Source: Sphingobacterium spiritivorum ATCC 33861 (GTDB lineage: Bacteria > Bacteroidota > Bacteroidia > Sphingobacteriales > Sphingobacteriaceae). From it: a stretch of DNA of 64,000 nt. Positions 24,775-33,588 of the stretch are shown piece after piece. Positions within the stretch are counted from its first letter, which is position 1, and each line of letters begins with the position of its first letter. Both the position numbers and the translations under genes were made by a program. The stretch spans positions 1,328,903 through 1,392,902 of the forward strand of contig NZ_GL379770.1 in the NCBI RefSeq assembly GCF_000143765.1. The letters are read 5' to 3'. Below the pieces are notes generated by a model, which saw only the letters and a list, made by a program, of their open reading frames with translations, was not told the DNA's origin and did not search any database.

Positions 24775-27700
24775 TTAAAGTTTGAAACTGATTTCTCCTC
24801 CGAATGATGGCGGATCATTGAGTACAACGCGGTTTTCTGTACCAGGCACTATATAACTCGGACGCCAGTTGAGCATATTGAATACATTGAAAGAGAAGCG
24901 AAGGCGCTTGTTTATATCTTTGGTTACCCGCAGGTGTATATTTCCGTATTTGATGGCATGTCTCTCGTTTTCCCTTCTGTTGGAGGCCGATAATGTAGCA
25001 AGATGTCCGTATATCGGATTTTCAGGATCGTAGTTCTCTATAGAATGAAAATTGAACTTGTTGTCATAATATCCGATCGGTTCTCCGGAACGGCCATATT
25101 GAGTAGAGTGCGTAGTGATCGGAAAATCGGTGATCAGATTGATCATCAAAGCAAGTGAAGGAATATGTGTCTGGGAAGATAAAGTAGCTCTTATTTGTTC
25201 ATTACGCCTGTTTTCAGGAGGAAAGACAGCAAAAATAGCCTCTTCTGAGAAATCTATTTTATCCAGTGAAGTATAGTTAAGATAGGGCGAACTGTCATAG
25301 TAATAAGAATTGGTATAGGCACTGCTGACGGTAAATGAAGTAGCCAGCCAATGTATTTTAGGTGTATTGGCCATTAACTCTATTCCGTAGTTTTCGGATT
25401 GCAGGCTATTGATGATTTGCGAATAAGAAGAAGTCTTTTTGGTACTGAGTCCGGTCGGACTATAGGTAGGACGGCCATTGGCATCCAGTTTATACTGATA
25501 CTGTGGTATAATCCAATCTTTGAATATACTTTTTGTAGAGTAGCCGTCTTTACTGATCTTGCGATAAGCGGTCACCGATAGATTGACTTTGTTTTTATTA
25601 TAGTGATACGATAGCTCCTGAGTATTGGAACGTGTGGGCTTCAACTGATTATTATTGGCGTAAGCCATATCTGCATATACCAGATAGAGCCGCAGATCCG
25701 GATCTTCACTTGGGTAATTGATAAGTGGTATTTTGAAATATACAGGTCCCGGATAGCGATGCGCCAGAGAAGGGGCTTTGGTGGCGTAGCCCCATGCAAA
25801 ACCAAGGGTAGAATGCGCATTCAGCTCTAATCGTGTATTGACACGGGGAGAGAAACTCCATGCATCGCTTTGATTGTCTGCACGTATACCTATCCGAAAG
25901 TGAAGCGGCATGGAAGAAATACGGTATCTGAAAGCATCTTCTACATAGATGCCGGTATTGAGCATAGTTGGTACATTTTTATAATTGTAGCTTTGCTCTT
26001 TGGAGCTGGAAAACAGAGGACGTTCGAGATCGATAATCTGCCCCTGTCCTTTATTGGCAGATAAAAATGCATTTCCTCCCATACTGAGAGCATGGGTCGC
26101 TCCCCAGAAAGTTTTAGAGGCTGTCAGGCTCAGATTTGCATTTGCTGTTATCGGTTTTCCTTCTACAGAAGTGATACCGAGGTAGCTGCCGTTGGCCCAT
26201 TGTGCTTCGTATATACCCGGAGATTTGATGTCTACATAGGGGAAACTCTCGTCATTGATCAGATATTGCATAGAAGAATATTGACGGCCGGCAGAGACGC
26301 CCATACTTAGATTCACCTGATCAAACCAGCTTTTTTCTTTAAACTGATAGGAAAGCCGGTCCGTAAAACTGACATTGAAATATTCAAATGTTGATTTGCG
26401 TTGTGCACGGTCATCCAGATCCAGTTTTGCTCCATCCAGATTACCGCTGATATTGAGGGAGAAATTGTTTCTGACCTGTCTTCTTGTCCCCATTTGTATG
26501 GTGTGGGTAAGCGATCCTGTAAGTCGTTTGTAGGCTTTGAGATTGTCACGCGGATCATTATTGGCCAGCAGATAGTTTCCGTTGAAATTTAGCGCTCCCA
26601 GTTTTCCGGGTAATATGATTCCTTTGCCTACGCTGTATTGAGAGGTTCCTTTACGAAAGGAAGTACGGAAATAATAAGGTGATTTACCCGCTTGTGTATT
26701 AATAATGACAGCTCCGTCTGCATAGTCACCGTATTTAGCTGAAGCCACACCGGAAATCACTTCAATACTCTCGATATTGTCAACGCCGATACTGCGCATA
26801 TCTATACCGCCATAAGCATTGTCACCACTGGTTGTATTGCGGTTGTTGAGCCCGAGCCCGTATTCACCGGCAATGTAAGGATTGAGAAAACCATTGGCTG
26901 CAGGATTTAAGGATTGCATATTGGCGTTGTTGCTGAGTTGTACACCGTCCATATAATAACTGACGGAAAAGGCATTGTTGCGGCTGAAGATATCTGTGTC
27001 CCAGCTGTCTCCGGATACAGACCGCAGGGTCAACATATTGGTTTTTGCCATATTTGTTTCTGTCACTGATTTGCCGGGAAGCATATTCAGTACATCTGCA
27101 AGACTGATTGCCTGCGTATTCTCTATTGCTTCCCGATCAAATATAATGGATGAGTTGGATGATCTTTTGAGGTCACGTACAGCATCTACATCTACTACAG
27201 CTAGTTTCAGATCTGAATTGACCATTCGTATCTGTATTGTATCTGTATCGCGTTGAGGAGGAAGTTCTCTTTCTACGCTTTGCTTGCCAATGTAGGAAGC
27301 CAGGATTGTGAGCTTCTCATGAGGGGGCAGGGACAGTGTAAATCTTCCTTTTTCATCTGTATTTGTTCGTATCTGTAGCGCAGGTATCTGTAATGTAGCA
27401 TAGGGAAGTGGTTGATCTGATTCATCAAGTATACTGCCGTTTACTATTCTTTTCTTCGGAGTCTTGACTGGCAGGTGTTTTGGTGCCGGTGTAAGGAGCA
27501 GAACTCCTTTAGACCAATTGTATGCTAATAGATCAGGATCTATAATCTGTGCAAGGTATTGCTCCAGCATGATGTTGCTGGCACTTAGAGTGACAGCAGG
27601 GTGCTGGCGCAAATCTGTCGGCAGATATATTATATTGATGCCGGATGTCTGCTGGATCTGAAGTAAGACACTGTTAAGCGGAGTAGGGCTTGTAATTTTT

Positions 27701-27783
27701 AGCGATATACGTTGATTTTGCGCATACCCCTGAAAGCTAATGATCAGACAGATCAATAGTATAGTTAAGGATTTGGTTGACAT
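24775..27783 (-). CDS. STN-domain TonB-dependent receptor (FecA-like transducer)
   Basis: A 1002-residue outer-membrane receptor. After the signal peptide (LLICLIISFQGYAQNQ) comes an STN signalling domain (about 25-105; LNSVLLQIQQTSGINIIYLPTDLR), then a carboxypeptidase-regulatory-like domain (about 113-195), a plug (ISLADVLNMLPGKSVTETN, VSYYMDGVQLSNNA, NIESIEVISGVASAKYGDYADGAVIINT) and a barrel ending PPSFGGEISFKL. STN domains touch a FecR anti-sigma in the periplasm, and the FecR gene is 6 bp upstream. With DUF4876, DUF6850 and a diheme peroxidase downstream, this is probably an iron- or heme-related uptake system. The ligand is not evident. Confidence 0.9.
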   Translation of the reverse strand: MSTKSLTILLICLIISFQGYAQNQRISLKITSPTPLNSVLLQIQQTSGINIIYLPTDLRQHPAVTLSASNIMLEQYLAQIIDPDLLAYNWSKGVLLLTPAPKHLPVKTPKKRIVNGSILDESDQPLPYATLQIPALQIRTNTDEKGRFTLSLPPHEKLTILASYIGKQSVERELPPQRDTDTIQIRMVNSDLKLAVVDVDAVRDLKRSSNSSIIFDREAIENTQAISLADVLNMLPGKSVTETNMAKTNMLTLRSVSGDSWDTDIFSRNNAFSVSYYMDGVQLSNNANMQSLNPAANGFLNPYIAGEYGLGLNNRNTTSGDNAYGGIDMRSIGVDNIESIEVISGVASAKYGDYADGAVIINTQAGKSPYYFRTSFRKGTSQYSVGKGIILPGKLGALNFNGNYLLANNDPRDNLKAYKRLTGSLTHTIQMGTRRQVRNNFSLNISGNLDGAKLDLDDRAQRKSTFEYFNVSFTDRLSYQFKEKSWFDQVNLSMGVSAGRQYSSMQYLINDESFPYVDIKSPGIYEAQWANGSYLGITSVEGKPITANANLSLTASKTFWGATHALSMGGNAFLSANKGQGQIIDLERPLFSSSKEQSYNYKNVPTMLNTGIYVEDAFRYRISSMPLHFRIGIRADNQSDAWSFSPRVNTRLELNAHSTLGFAWGYATKAPSLAHRYPGPVYFKIPLINYPSEDPDLRLYLVYADMAYANNNQLKPTRSNTQELSYHYNKNKVNLSVTAYRKISKDGYSTKSIFKDWIIPQYQYKLDANGRPTYSPTGLSTKKTSSYSQIINSLQSENYGIELMANTPKIHWLATSFTVSSAYTNSYYYDSSPYLNYTSLDKIDFSEEAIFAVFPPENRRNEQIRATLSSQTHIPSLALMINLITDFPITTHSTQYGRSGEPIGYYDNKFNFHSIENYDPENPIYGHLATLSASNRRENERHAIKYGNIHLRVTKDINKRLRFSFNVFNMLNWRPSYIVPGTENRVVLNDPPSFGGEISFKL

Positions 27784-27789
27784 GAGGAT

Positions 27790-28590
27790 TTAGTGTAGAA
27801 TAAGTTGATTGGCTTCCAGAGTGATGCGGCTGTGACTGACCTTTGCTATAGCATCCAGGAGTGCAGGCAACTGAAGCTGATCTTTACTGAGGCTCAGGGT
27901 CAGCGCCGGATATGCAGCAGCAGGATTACTTTGTTTAAACGTTTTACCGTAGTATAGAGCTATACGGGATAAGGCCGTTTCAAGCGGAATTTCCTGAAAT
28001 ACCCATTTTCCGGACTGCCATGAAAATTCCTGTTCAGGATTGACCTCACGAACCTGTACTTTGCGGTCAGAGGGAGAGAATTGCAGGCGTTGTCCGGGAT
28101 GCAGCATCTGCTGAAACGTACCGTGGTGGAATGAGATGAGTCCTTCTTTCAGTGTCACATACACTGTGGGACTGTAAGTATTGATATTGAAGTATGTTCC
28201 GAGTACTTCTATTTTACTTTCTTTATACCATACATGGAAAGGGCGGCTGGCATCATGACTGATAGCAAAAGATGCTTCTCCGGATAACAGATGTACCTCA
28301 CGAATTGAAGTTTCAAACTGTGAAGGATAGCTGACAGAGGTGTTGCCGTTCAATATAAGTCTGCTGCTGTCGGTCAGTACAATTGTTTTGATTTCATGGG
28401 CTGAGGTAGTCACCGTAATCAGTTGCGGAGCATCGGAGGAATGTTTTAACAAGAAGTAGGAGAGGCTTCCTGAAATTATCAATACTGCAATTAATGTGGA
28501 TAATAACCTGTTGGTTTTCTTGTCTTTCTGTTGCTTCTTGTGAATTCTTCCTTGAATATTATTCCAGGCTTTTTCTTTGTCAAATTCCAT
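27790..28590 (-). CDS. FecR-family anti-sigma factor
   Basis: A 266-residue inner-membrane anti-sigma protein: a short cytoplasmic N-terminus (MEFDKEKAWNNIQGRI), one membrane segment (about 29-47), a FecR domain (LTDSSRLILNGNTSVSYP, VLGTYFNINTYSPTVYVTLKEG) and a C-terminal DUF4974-like domain (EIPLETALSRIALYYGKTF). The cytoplasmic part is shorter than in the FecR at 32246-33358. It is the first gene of the operon with the STN receptor, whereas its presumed sigma partner is at the far end. Confidence 0.9.
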   Translation of the reverse strand: MEFDKEKAWNNIQGRIHKKQQKDKKTNRLLSTLIAVLIISGSLSYFLLKHSSDAPQLITVTTSAHEIKTIVLTDSSRLILNGNTSVSYPSQFETSIREVHLLSGEASFAISHDASRPFHVWYKESKIEVLGTYFNINTYSPTVYVTLKEGLISFHHGTFQQMLHPGQRLQFSPSDRKVQVREVNPEQEFSWQSGKWVFQEIPLETALSRIALYYGKTFKQSNPAAAYPALTLSLSKDQLQLPALLDAIAKVSHSRITLEANQLILH

Positions 28591-28628
28591 ATGCTTTAAG
28601 GCTTTTATATCAGAGCCATTTCTCTATA

Positions 28629-28710
28629 GACCACGAAATAAAAAAAAGGGTGAAGGCTATTCACCCTTTTTTTTAATCTGTGGTCTTATGTATGTGAATG
28701 ACCACAGATT
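28629..28710. promoter_or_regulatory. Overlapping hairpins between fecR and the RCC1-repeat gene
   Basis: Two inverted repeats lie in the 132-bp divergent gap. The first is A-tract/GGGTGAA-GGCTA-TTCACCC/T-tract (28639-28674), which reads as a terminator on both strands. The second is a perfect 11-bp repeat AATCTGTGGTC / GACCACAGATT (28675-28685 and 28700-28710), 12 bp before the RCC1 start. GACCAC at 28629-28634 could pair alternatively with GTGGTC at 28680-28685, so mutually exclusive folds are possible. Confidence 0.5.
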
Positions 28711-28722
28711 AAATATTTATAT

Positions 28723-29949
28723 ATGCAATACCTAAACAAGAAATGGACGCTTGGAATTATCCTGGCGGTGACTATGCTGTCATGCAGCAAAAAAGATGTT
28801 ATTGATGACGGAGGAAAAGAGCCTGAAGTAGAAATCCCTCAGAATTACTGGAAATCAATTTCTAACGGACAATCTCATAGTCTGGCGTTAAGTACCGACG
28901 GCGGTATTTATGTCTGGGGAGATAATACGGACGGTCAGCTTGGAACCGGTAATAAGGAAGCTGTAGCCAAGCCTGTCATATTGACGGGGACTCAGAAATG
29001 GAGCCAGGCACGTACGGGATACAGTCATAGTCTGGCTATAGCAACAGACGGTACACTCTGGGCATGGGGAGCAAATGCAGAAGGACAGCTTGGACTGGGG
29101 AATTTTGGCGAGGCTGTGACCATACCAACTAAAGTAGGTACGGATACAGACTGGTCTTCGATAGCAGTAGGAGGCGATTACAGTCTTGCTTTGAAGAAAG
29201 ATGGAACACTATGGTCCTGGGGTAACCATCAGAGCGGACGTTTAGGAAACGGACAGACATCCGGAAGAACTACAGTACCTACAAAAGTGGGCGCTGCCAA
29301 TGACTGGGTGAAAATATTTGCCTGGAACAATTGGGGATGCGGATTTGCCATTAAGAAAGACGGTACACTATGGGCATGGGGAACCAGCCAGAATTATATG
29401 TTAGGGACCGGCACTACTGCCAACCAATTGACTCCTGTAGAGGTCGGTAAGGGGAAGAAATGGAAAACAGTATCTTATGCAAGAAGCCGTAATACGCTTG
29501 CTATTGCAGAAGACGGTACAATGTGGGCAGTAGGTCGTAATAACAAAAATCTATTGCAACAAGGGAACTCTACGGCACAGGAAAACTGGGTACAGGTAGG
29601 TAAAGACAACGATTGGGAAGATGTATCTATCTTTAATTTAAGTGTATTGGCTGTTAAAAAGAATGGTGATCTGTATGGCTGGGGTACAAATACTTATGGC
29701 GAACTGGGAACAGGTAAGATCAATAAAAGCTCGACAGATGAAGAATCTGTGAATGAAATTACTAAGATCTCAGGAGTAAGCGGAGCAAAAGAAGTCCTGT
29801 TAGGATTTAATTTCTCCCTGATCCGTAAAGAGAATAACAAAAGTATCTGTATTGCGGGATCTAATCTGGGAGCTTTCCCATCTTTAGGAACAGGGAATGC
29901 TGCTTCAGCTCCTATACTGACACACGGCTGCGATATTACATTGTTCTAA
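28723..29949 (+). CDS. RCC1-repeat beta-propeller lipoprotein
   Basis: A 408-residue lipoprotein (signal ending MLSC, then SKKDVIDDGG). At least six RCC1-type repeats follow, each with SLAL..DG.(L/I)(Y/W).WG.N..GQLG.G patterns, for example HSLALSTDGGIYVWGDNTDGQ and HSLAIATDGTLWAWGANAEG. Such repeats form a seven-bladed propeller used for protein or ligand binding. It is monocistronic between divergent hairpins and its own terminator. No catalytic motif was seen. The function is unknown. Confidence 0.83.
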   Translation: MQYLNKKWTLGIILAVTMLSCSKKDVIDDGGKEPEVEIPQNYWKSISNGQSHSLALSTDGGIYVWGDNTDGQLGTGNKEAVAKPVILTGTQKWSQARTGYSHSLAIATDGTLWAWGANAEGQLGLGNFGEAVTIPTKVGTDTDWSSIAVGGDYSLALKKDGTLWSWGNHQSGRLGNGQTSGRTTVPTKVGAANDWVKIFAWNNWGCGFAIKKDGTLWAWGTSQNYMLGTGTTANQLTPVEVGKGKKWKTVSYARSRNTLAIAEDGTMWAVGRNNKNLLQQGNSTAQENWVQVGKDNDWEDVSIFNLSVLAVKKNGDLYGWGTNTYGELGTGKINKSSTDEESVNEITKISGVSGAKEVLLGFNFSLIRKENNKSICIAGSNLGAFPSLGTGNAASAPILTHGCDITLF

Positions 29950-29972
29950 ATGGTGTAATAACCACTAAACAG

Positions 29973-30005
29973 ACAGGCGTACTCCATTGGAGTACGCCTG
30001 TTTCT
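29973..30005 (+). terminator. Terminator between the RCC1 gene and the convergent anchored-protein gene
   Basis: A perfect 13-bp stem (ACAGGCGTACTCC / GGAGTACGCCTGT) with a 3-nt loop is followed by TTCTTTT. Confidence 0.85.
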
Positions 30006-30039
30006 TTTGAATACTGTATGAAAATCAGTAAGTAGTCTT

Positions 30040-31095
30040 TTATTTTAATTTTGTCAATGCTTTAGCGTTTCTCAACAAAAAGATGTATTGAAAATAATCT
30101 GTAGCAAAGCTGTCTTTTTCAGGAACGATATTTTCTCCGAAAACCCTCGATTTTACGGTTATCAGATTCTGGGATTTAAAGTACGGTGAGTGCTGAGCAT
30201 TGATTCTAAACAGTGTAATGGTATTAGGACTGCTCAAATCTTTCAGATCATTTATTCCCTTAACCAATTGTAAAGGACCATCTGCATTGACCCAATCAAT
30301 TTTTTCATCTTTTGGTGTTGGAAATTGAGCATTTTTCGGAAGATACATCTCGCTGTCCAGCGTGTAACTGACAAAGCTGCTGACCTTTATGCCGGATTTC
30401 TTTAATTCGGATGCAAATGTCTCATTGCCTCCCTGGACTTTATTTTGTAGCGCATGGAAGAATCCGAAAAGGCCATAAAACTTTTCATTCTCCAGTTTCA
30501 TTTCTTTGACCGCATTTTTGAAATTGACAAACATGACCGAATCTCTCGATACTTTTGATGCATCATCAAATCCCTTGTCAATTCCGATTACAGTGATTTT
30601 TAAAGAATCAGCCAGTTTTTGATTATAATCGTAGATATCACTCCATTTGTCAAATAACTCCTGACTTGATTGTTGAGGAATGCGTTTTTTTATAGCAGTG
30701 ACAACTTCTTTGAGGTTGTTTTCATTTTTGGAACTGTCCTTCAGAAAAGCGGTTAATTTTTTAGCGGTCAGGCTATCCATTTCTGCTATGTAATACCTGA
30801 CTCCAAGTCTTTTATTCAGAAAGAATAACAATTCTTTATCTAATTTTTGGTTATCTGCGTAGCCATGAATCTCCCCTAAAAGAAAAACGTTCGATTTGTA
30901 GAAGTCCTGATCAAATAATTCGCTGTTGATGGAATCTGTAATCTGCGATTTGTTTTTCGTCAGATAACTGATGTTGTCCTCATTTTTAGATCCCAGGAAT
31001 AATTTATTACTGATAAAAAAGTAAAAAAATAAGATTAAACAAATACTGAGAATAGTGATAAGTGTGTACTTGATGATTTTTAAAAATGTCTTCAT
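30040..31095 (-). CDS. Membrane-anchored EreA/ChaN-like protein of unknown function
   Basis: A 351-residue protein with one N-terminal membrane segment (about 9-30, very hydrophobic) and a soluble extracytoplasmic domain. The segment VFLLGEIHGYADNQKLDKELLFFLNKRLGVRYYIAEM (about 70-106) resembles the opening of the EreA/ChaN-like fold, which uses conserved Glu and His residues (here GEIHG and IAEMD). FYGLFGFFHALQN and FRINAQHSPY supply further His residues that may complete the site. The relationship rests on these short motifs only. The gene is monocistronic; no partner is evident. Confidence 0.5.
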   Translation of the reverse strand: MKTFLKIIKYTLITILSICLILFFYFFISNKLFLGSKNEDNISYLTKNKSQITDSINSELFDQDFYKSNVFLLGEIHGYADNQKLDKELLFFLNKRLGVRYYIAEMDSLTAKKLTAFLKDSSKNENNLKEVVTAIKKRIPQQSSQELFDKWSDIYDYNQKLADSLKITVIGIDKGFDDASKVSRDSVMFVNFKNAVKEMKLENEKFYGLFGFFHALQNKVQGGNETFASELKKSGIKVSSFVSYTLDSEMYLPKNAQFPTPKDEKIDWVNADGPLQLVKGINDLKDLSSPNTITLFRINAQHSPYFKSQNLITVKSRVFGENIVPEKDSFATDYFQYIFLLRNAKALTKLK

Positions 31096-31568
31096 TCGTT
31101 TATTTTATTGATCAAAATTTAGGATTAGTAATACGAACTCTCCGTTATATAATATTGAAACTGTATCCAATACAGGCAAATAAATATGGTTACAGGATTC
31201 AATTTATCAACAGCTGGTAAATGTTATAAATCTTCGGTGAAAATACAAAAAAATGCGAATGCTTATAACAGTAATATTTTTTCAATGTGTTATCTTTTCT
31301 GGTAAATACAGATATCGTCTGTTACAGGATATGTCTGTATTTTTTTGTTGTATACTCTATAAAAGATAATATATTTGTGACAATAAGTAGCGGAATGTAT
31401 TTGTTTTCGTTTAAGAAGACAATTGTATGTCTTGAATAACAAGATTTAGAGCGATCACACTTAAGCTATATCTTGATTTCTACAAATTTCAACTATCTTA
31501 TTCCATTAAACACTAACTAATTATAAGAAGAGCAATATTTGTTTGAAGATTTATTGCTGTATTAAATT
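31096..31568. other. 473-bp AT-rich gap before the sigma gene of the N-glycan-type locus
   Basis: No gene was recognised. A possible promoter is TTTG (31344-31347) followed after 22 nt by TATATTTG (31370-31377), pointing to the sigma gene. It would leave a leader of about 185 nt. The spacing is slightly longer than usual, so this is weak. Confidence 0.35.
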
Positions 31569-32144
31569 ATGCGACCTTATTCCAAACATACTGAATCAGA
31601 ACTGATGGCTTTAATGATTTCGGGAGATCATCATGCTTATCTGGAGATTTATGACCGGTATAAGACGCCTTTGCAACAGCATGCCTGGAAAAAACTGGGA
31701 CATGCGCAGGATGTACAGGATGTCATTCAGGATATGTTTACTGAATTGTGGATCAAAAGAGAAGCTCTGCAATTAACGACAGGGTTATCCAACTATCTGT
31801 TTACAGCTGTTCGAAACCGTTCCCTGAATCAGATTTATAAAAGACGTAAAGAAGCACCTTATCTGGATTCTCTGGAAGAATTTATACGGGAAGGTAATTA
31901 TCTGATTGACCTGCAGGTGCGGGAAAGGGAATTCAGAGAGTTAATTGAAAAGGAAATAGATAATCTCCCTCCCCGAATGCAGGAGGTATTCAGGCTGAGC
32001 CGTGAAGAAGGACTTTCTCACAAGCAAATAGCTTTGCGTCTGGGAACTTCTGAACATACCATTGCCAAGCAGATGACCAATGTACTCAAAGTACTTAGAA
32101 AAAAACTAGGCCCATTTTATTTTATTATATTTCTGATTATCTGA
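31569..32144 (+). CDS. ECF RNA polymerase sigma factor of the GH18 locus
   Basis: A 191-residue sigma factor. Region 2 contains YLEIYDRYKTPLQQHAWKKLGHAQDVQDVIQDMFTELW and region 4 contains LPPRMQEVFRLSREEGLSHKQIALRLGTSEHTIAKQMTNVLKVLRKKL. The C-terminus is a strongly hydrophobic tail (FYFIIFLII), a feature often seen in Bacteroidota sigma factors of this kind. It is followed by the cognate FecR gene (101 bp) and an STN-SusC gene, the standard cell-surface signalling order. It should switch on the downstream locus when the SusC ligand is present. Confidence 0.9.
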   Translation: MRPYSKHTESELMALMISGDHHAYLEIYDRYKTPLQQHAWKKLGHAQDVQDVIQDMFTELWIKREALQLTTGLSNYLFTAVRNRSLNQIYKRRKEAPYLDSLEEFIREGNYLIDLQVREREFRELIEKEIDNLPPRMQEVFRLSREEGLSHKQIALRLGTSEHTIAKQMTNVLKVLRKKLGPFYFIIFLII

Positions 32145-32245
32145 TAGTTGTATTTATTTTTATTTTTTTCAGTTTTTCAATACTTGTTCCTCGCTGTTTA
32201 TTTGTCATAGATAGAGAAGTCTAATTATATTTCTTCAATTAACCA

Positions 32246-33358
32246 ATGAAAGAATCAGAAAAACTGCTGTTTAAGTATATAGAAGGGAAAGCTACCTCCC
32301 CACAACAGATTATCGTTGAAAAATGGTATGCTGATCTTGAAGTGCCAGATAATTCAGGGTTTACCGATCTGGAAAAACAGCAACAGCTTGATACAATCAG
32401 ACAGCAACTTCCGGGATATAAAGTACAGCAAGTAACGTTGTGGCCGCGTATTGTGGTTGCTGTTTCTGTTCTTTTGATAATCACTGCAGGGATTTTTTAT
32501 TATAAAAGTGCTTTTCAAATCGATCAGACTCATGCGCTGACACATGAGTCTGATATCTCTCCGGGGCATACAGGTGCAACACTCACACTCGCAGATGGCC
32601 GTAAGATTATACTCTCCGCTGCTGGAGCAGGTCAGATTGCAGAGGAAGCAGGAATGCGGGTAACTAAAACAGCGGATGGTCAGATCATGTATGAGATTCT
32701 TGAAGCAGAAGCCACATCTGATAAGACCAATACCTTATCCACTGCCAATGGACAAACCTATGTACTGACCTTGCCTGATCAGACAAAGATATGGCTTAAT
32801 GCAGCATCCAGTCTTACTTATAATACAACCCTTTACAGCGAAGGCAAGCGACAGGTACAACTTCAGGGGGAAGCATATTTTGAAGTAGCTAAAGATCCCA
32901 AACATCCATTTATTGTAAAATCAGGGAGCCAGTCAGTAGAGGTACTGGGTACGCATTTCAATATTAACAGCTATGCGGATGAAGAAGCAATAAGCACCAC
33001 TTTGATAGAAGGATCCGTACGTGTAGAAGAAGGTGAAAGAAAACGAATATTAAAACCCGGGCAACAAGCTGTCAATACAGGTACTGCTATGACAGTGCAA
33101 ACAGTAGATACGGAAATTGCTGTAGACTGGAAAGATGGAGACTTTGTCCTGAATCATGTGGATTTTAAGTCAGCTATGCGAAAAATTGCAAGGTGGTATG
33201 ATGTAGAGGTGATATATGATCCGAATGTCCCGGCAGATATAGAAACTGGTGGATGGATTTCCAGAAAAAAGAATTTGTCTGCTATTCTAAAATTAATTGA
33301 GTCATCGGGACTCGTTCATTTTAAAGTTGAAGGCCGTAAAGTATACGTTTCAAAATAA
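32246..33358 (+). CDS. FecR-family anti-sigma factor of the GH18 locus
   Basis: A 370-residue protein with a cytoplasmic anti-sigma domain (1-68), one membrane segment (IVVAVSVLLIITAGIFYYK, about 70-88), a FecR domain (LPDQTKIWLNAASSLTYNTTLYSEGKR, YFEVAKDPKHPFIVKS, VEVLGTHFNINSYADEE) and a DUF4974 domain (DFVLNHVDFKSAMRKIARWYDVEVIYD) that receives the signal from the STN domain of the SusC protein encoded next. Confidence 0.93.
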   Translation: MKESEKLLFKYIEGKATSPQQIIVEKWYADLEVPDNSGFTDLEKQQQLDTIRQQLPGYKVQQVTLWPRIVVAVSVLLIITAGIFYYKSAFQIDQTHALTHESDISPGHTGATLTLADGRKIILSAAGAGQIAEEAGMRVTKTADGQIMYEILEAEATSDKTNTLSTANGQTYVLTLPDQTKIWLNAASSLTYNTTLYSEGKRQVQLQGEAYFEVAKDPKHPFIVKSGSQSVEVLGTHFNINSYADEEAISTTLIEGSVRVEEGERKRILKPGQQAVNTGTAMTVQTVDTEIAVDWKDGDFVLNHVDFKSAMRKIARWYDVEVIYDPNVPADIETGGWISRKKNLSAILKLIESSGLVHFKVEGRKVYVSK

Positions 33359-33588
33359 ATTTACAGATACTGTTATTTATCTGTAAGACCTGAATAATAA
33401 TATAAACCTAAAACAAATTATGATATGAAAATAGACGTTACATAAAAATCTGAGAAAAGAAACAGAACCAGAAGTGCTGGATACACCTCTGGCTGACATT
33501 TGGCCCAATCTTTTAAAAATTGTTAAACCTGGCAGCTGCCCGCTCTGTGGAAAGTAAAGGCATGCCGCTTATTAACCAAACGTAACAA

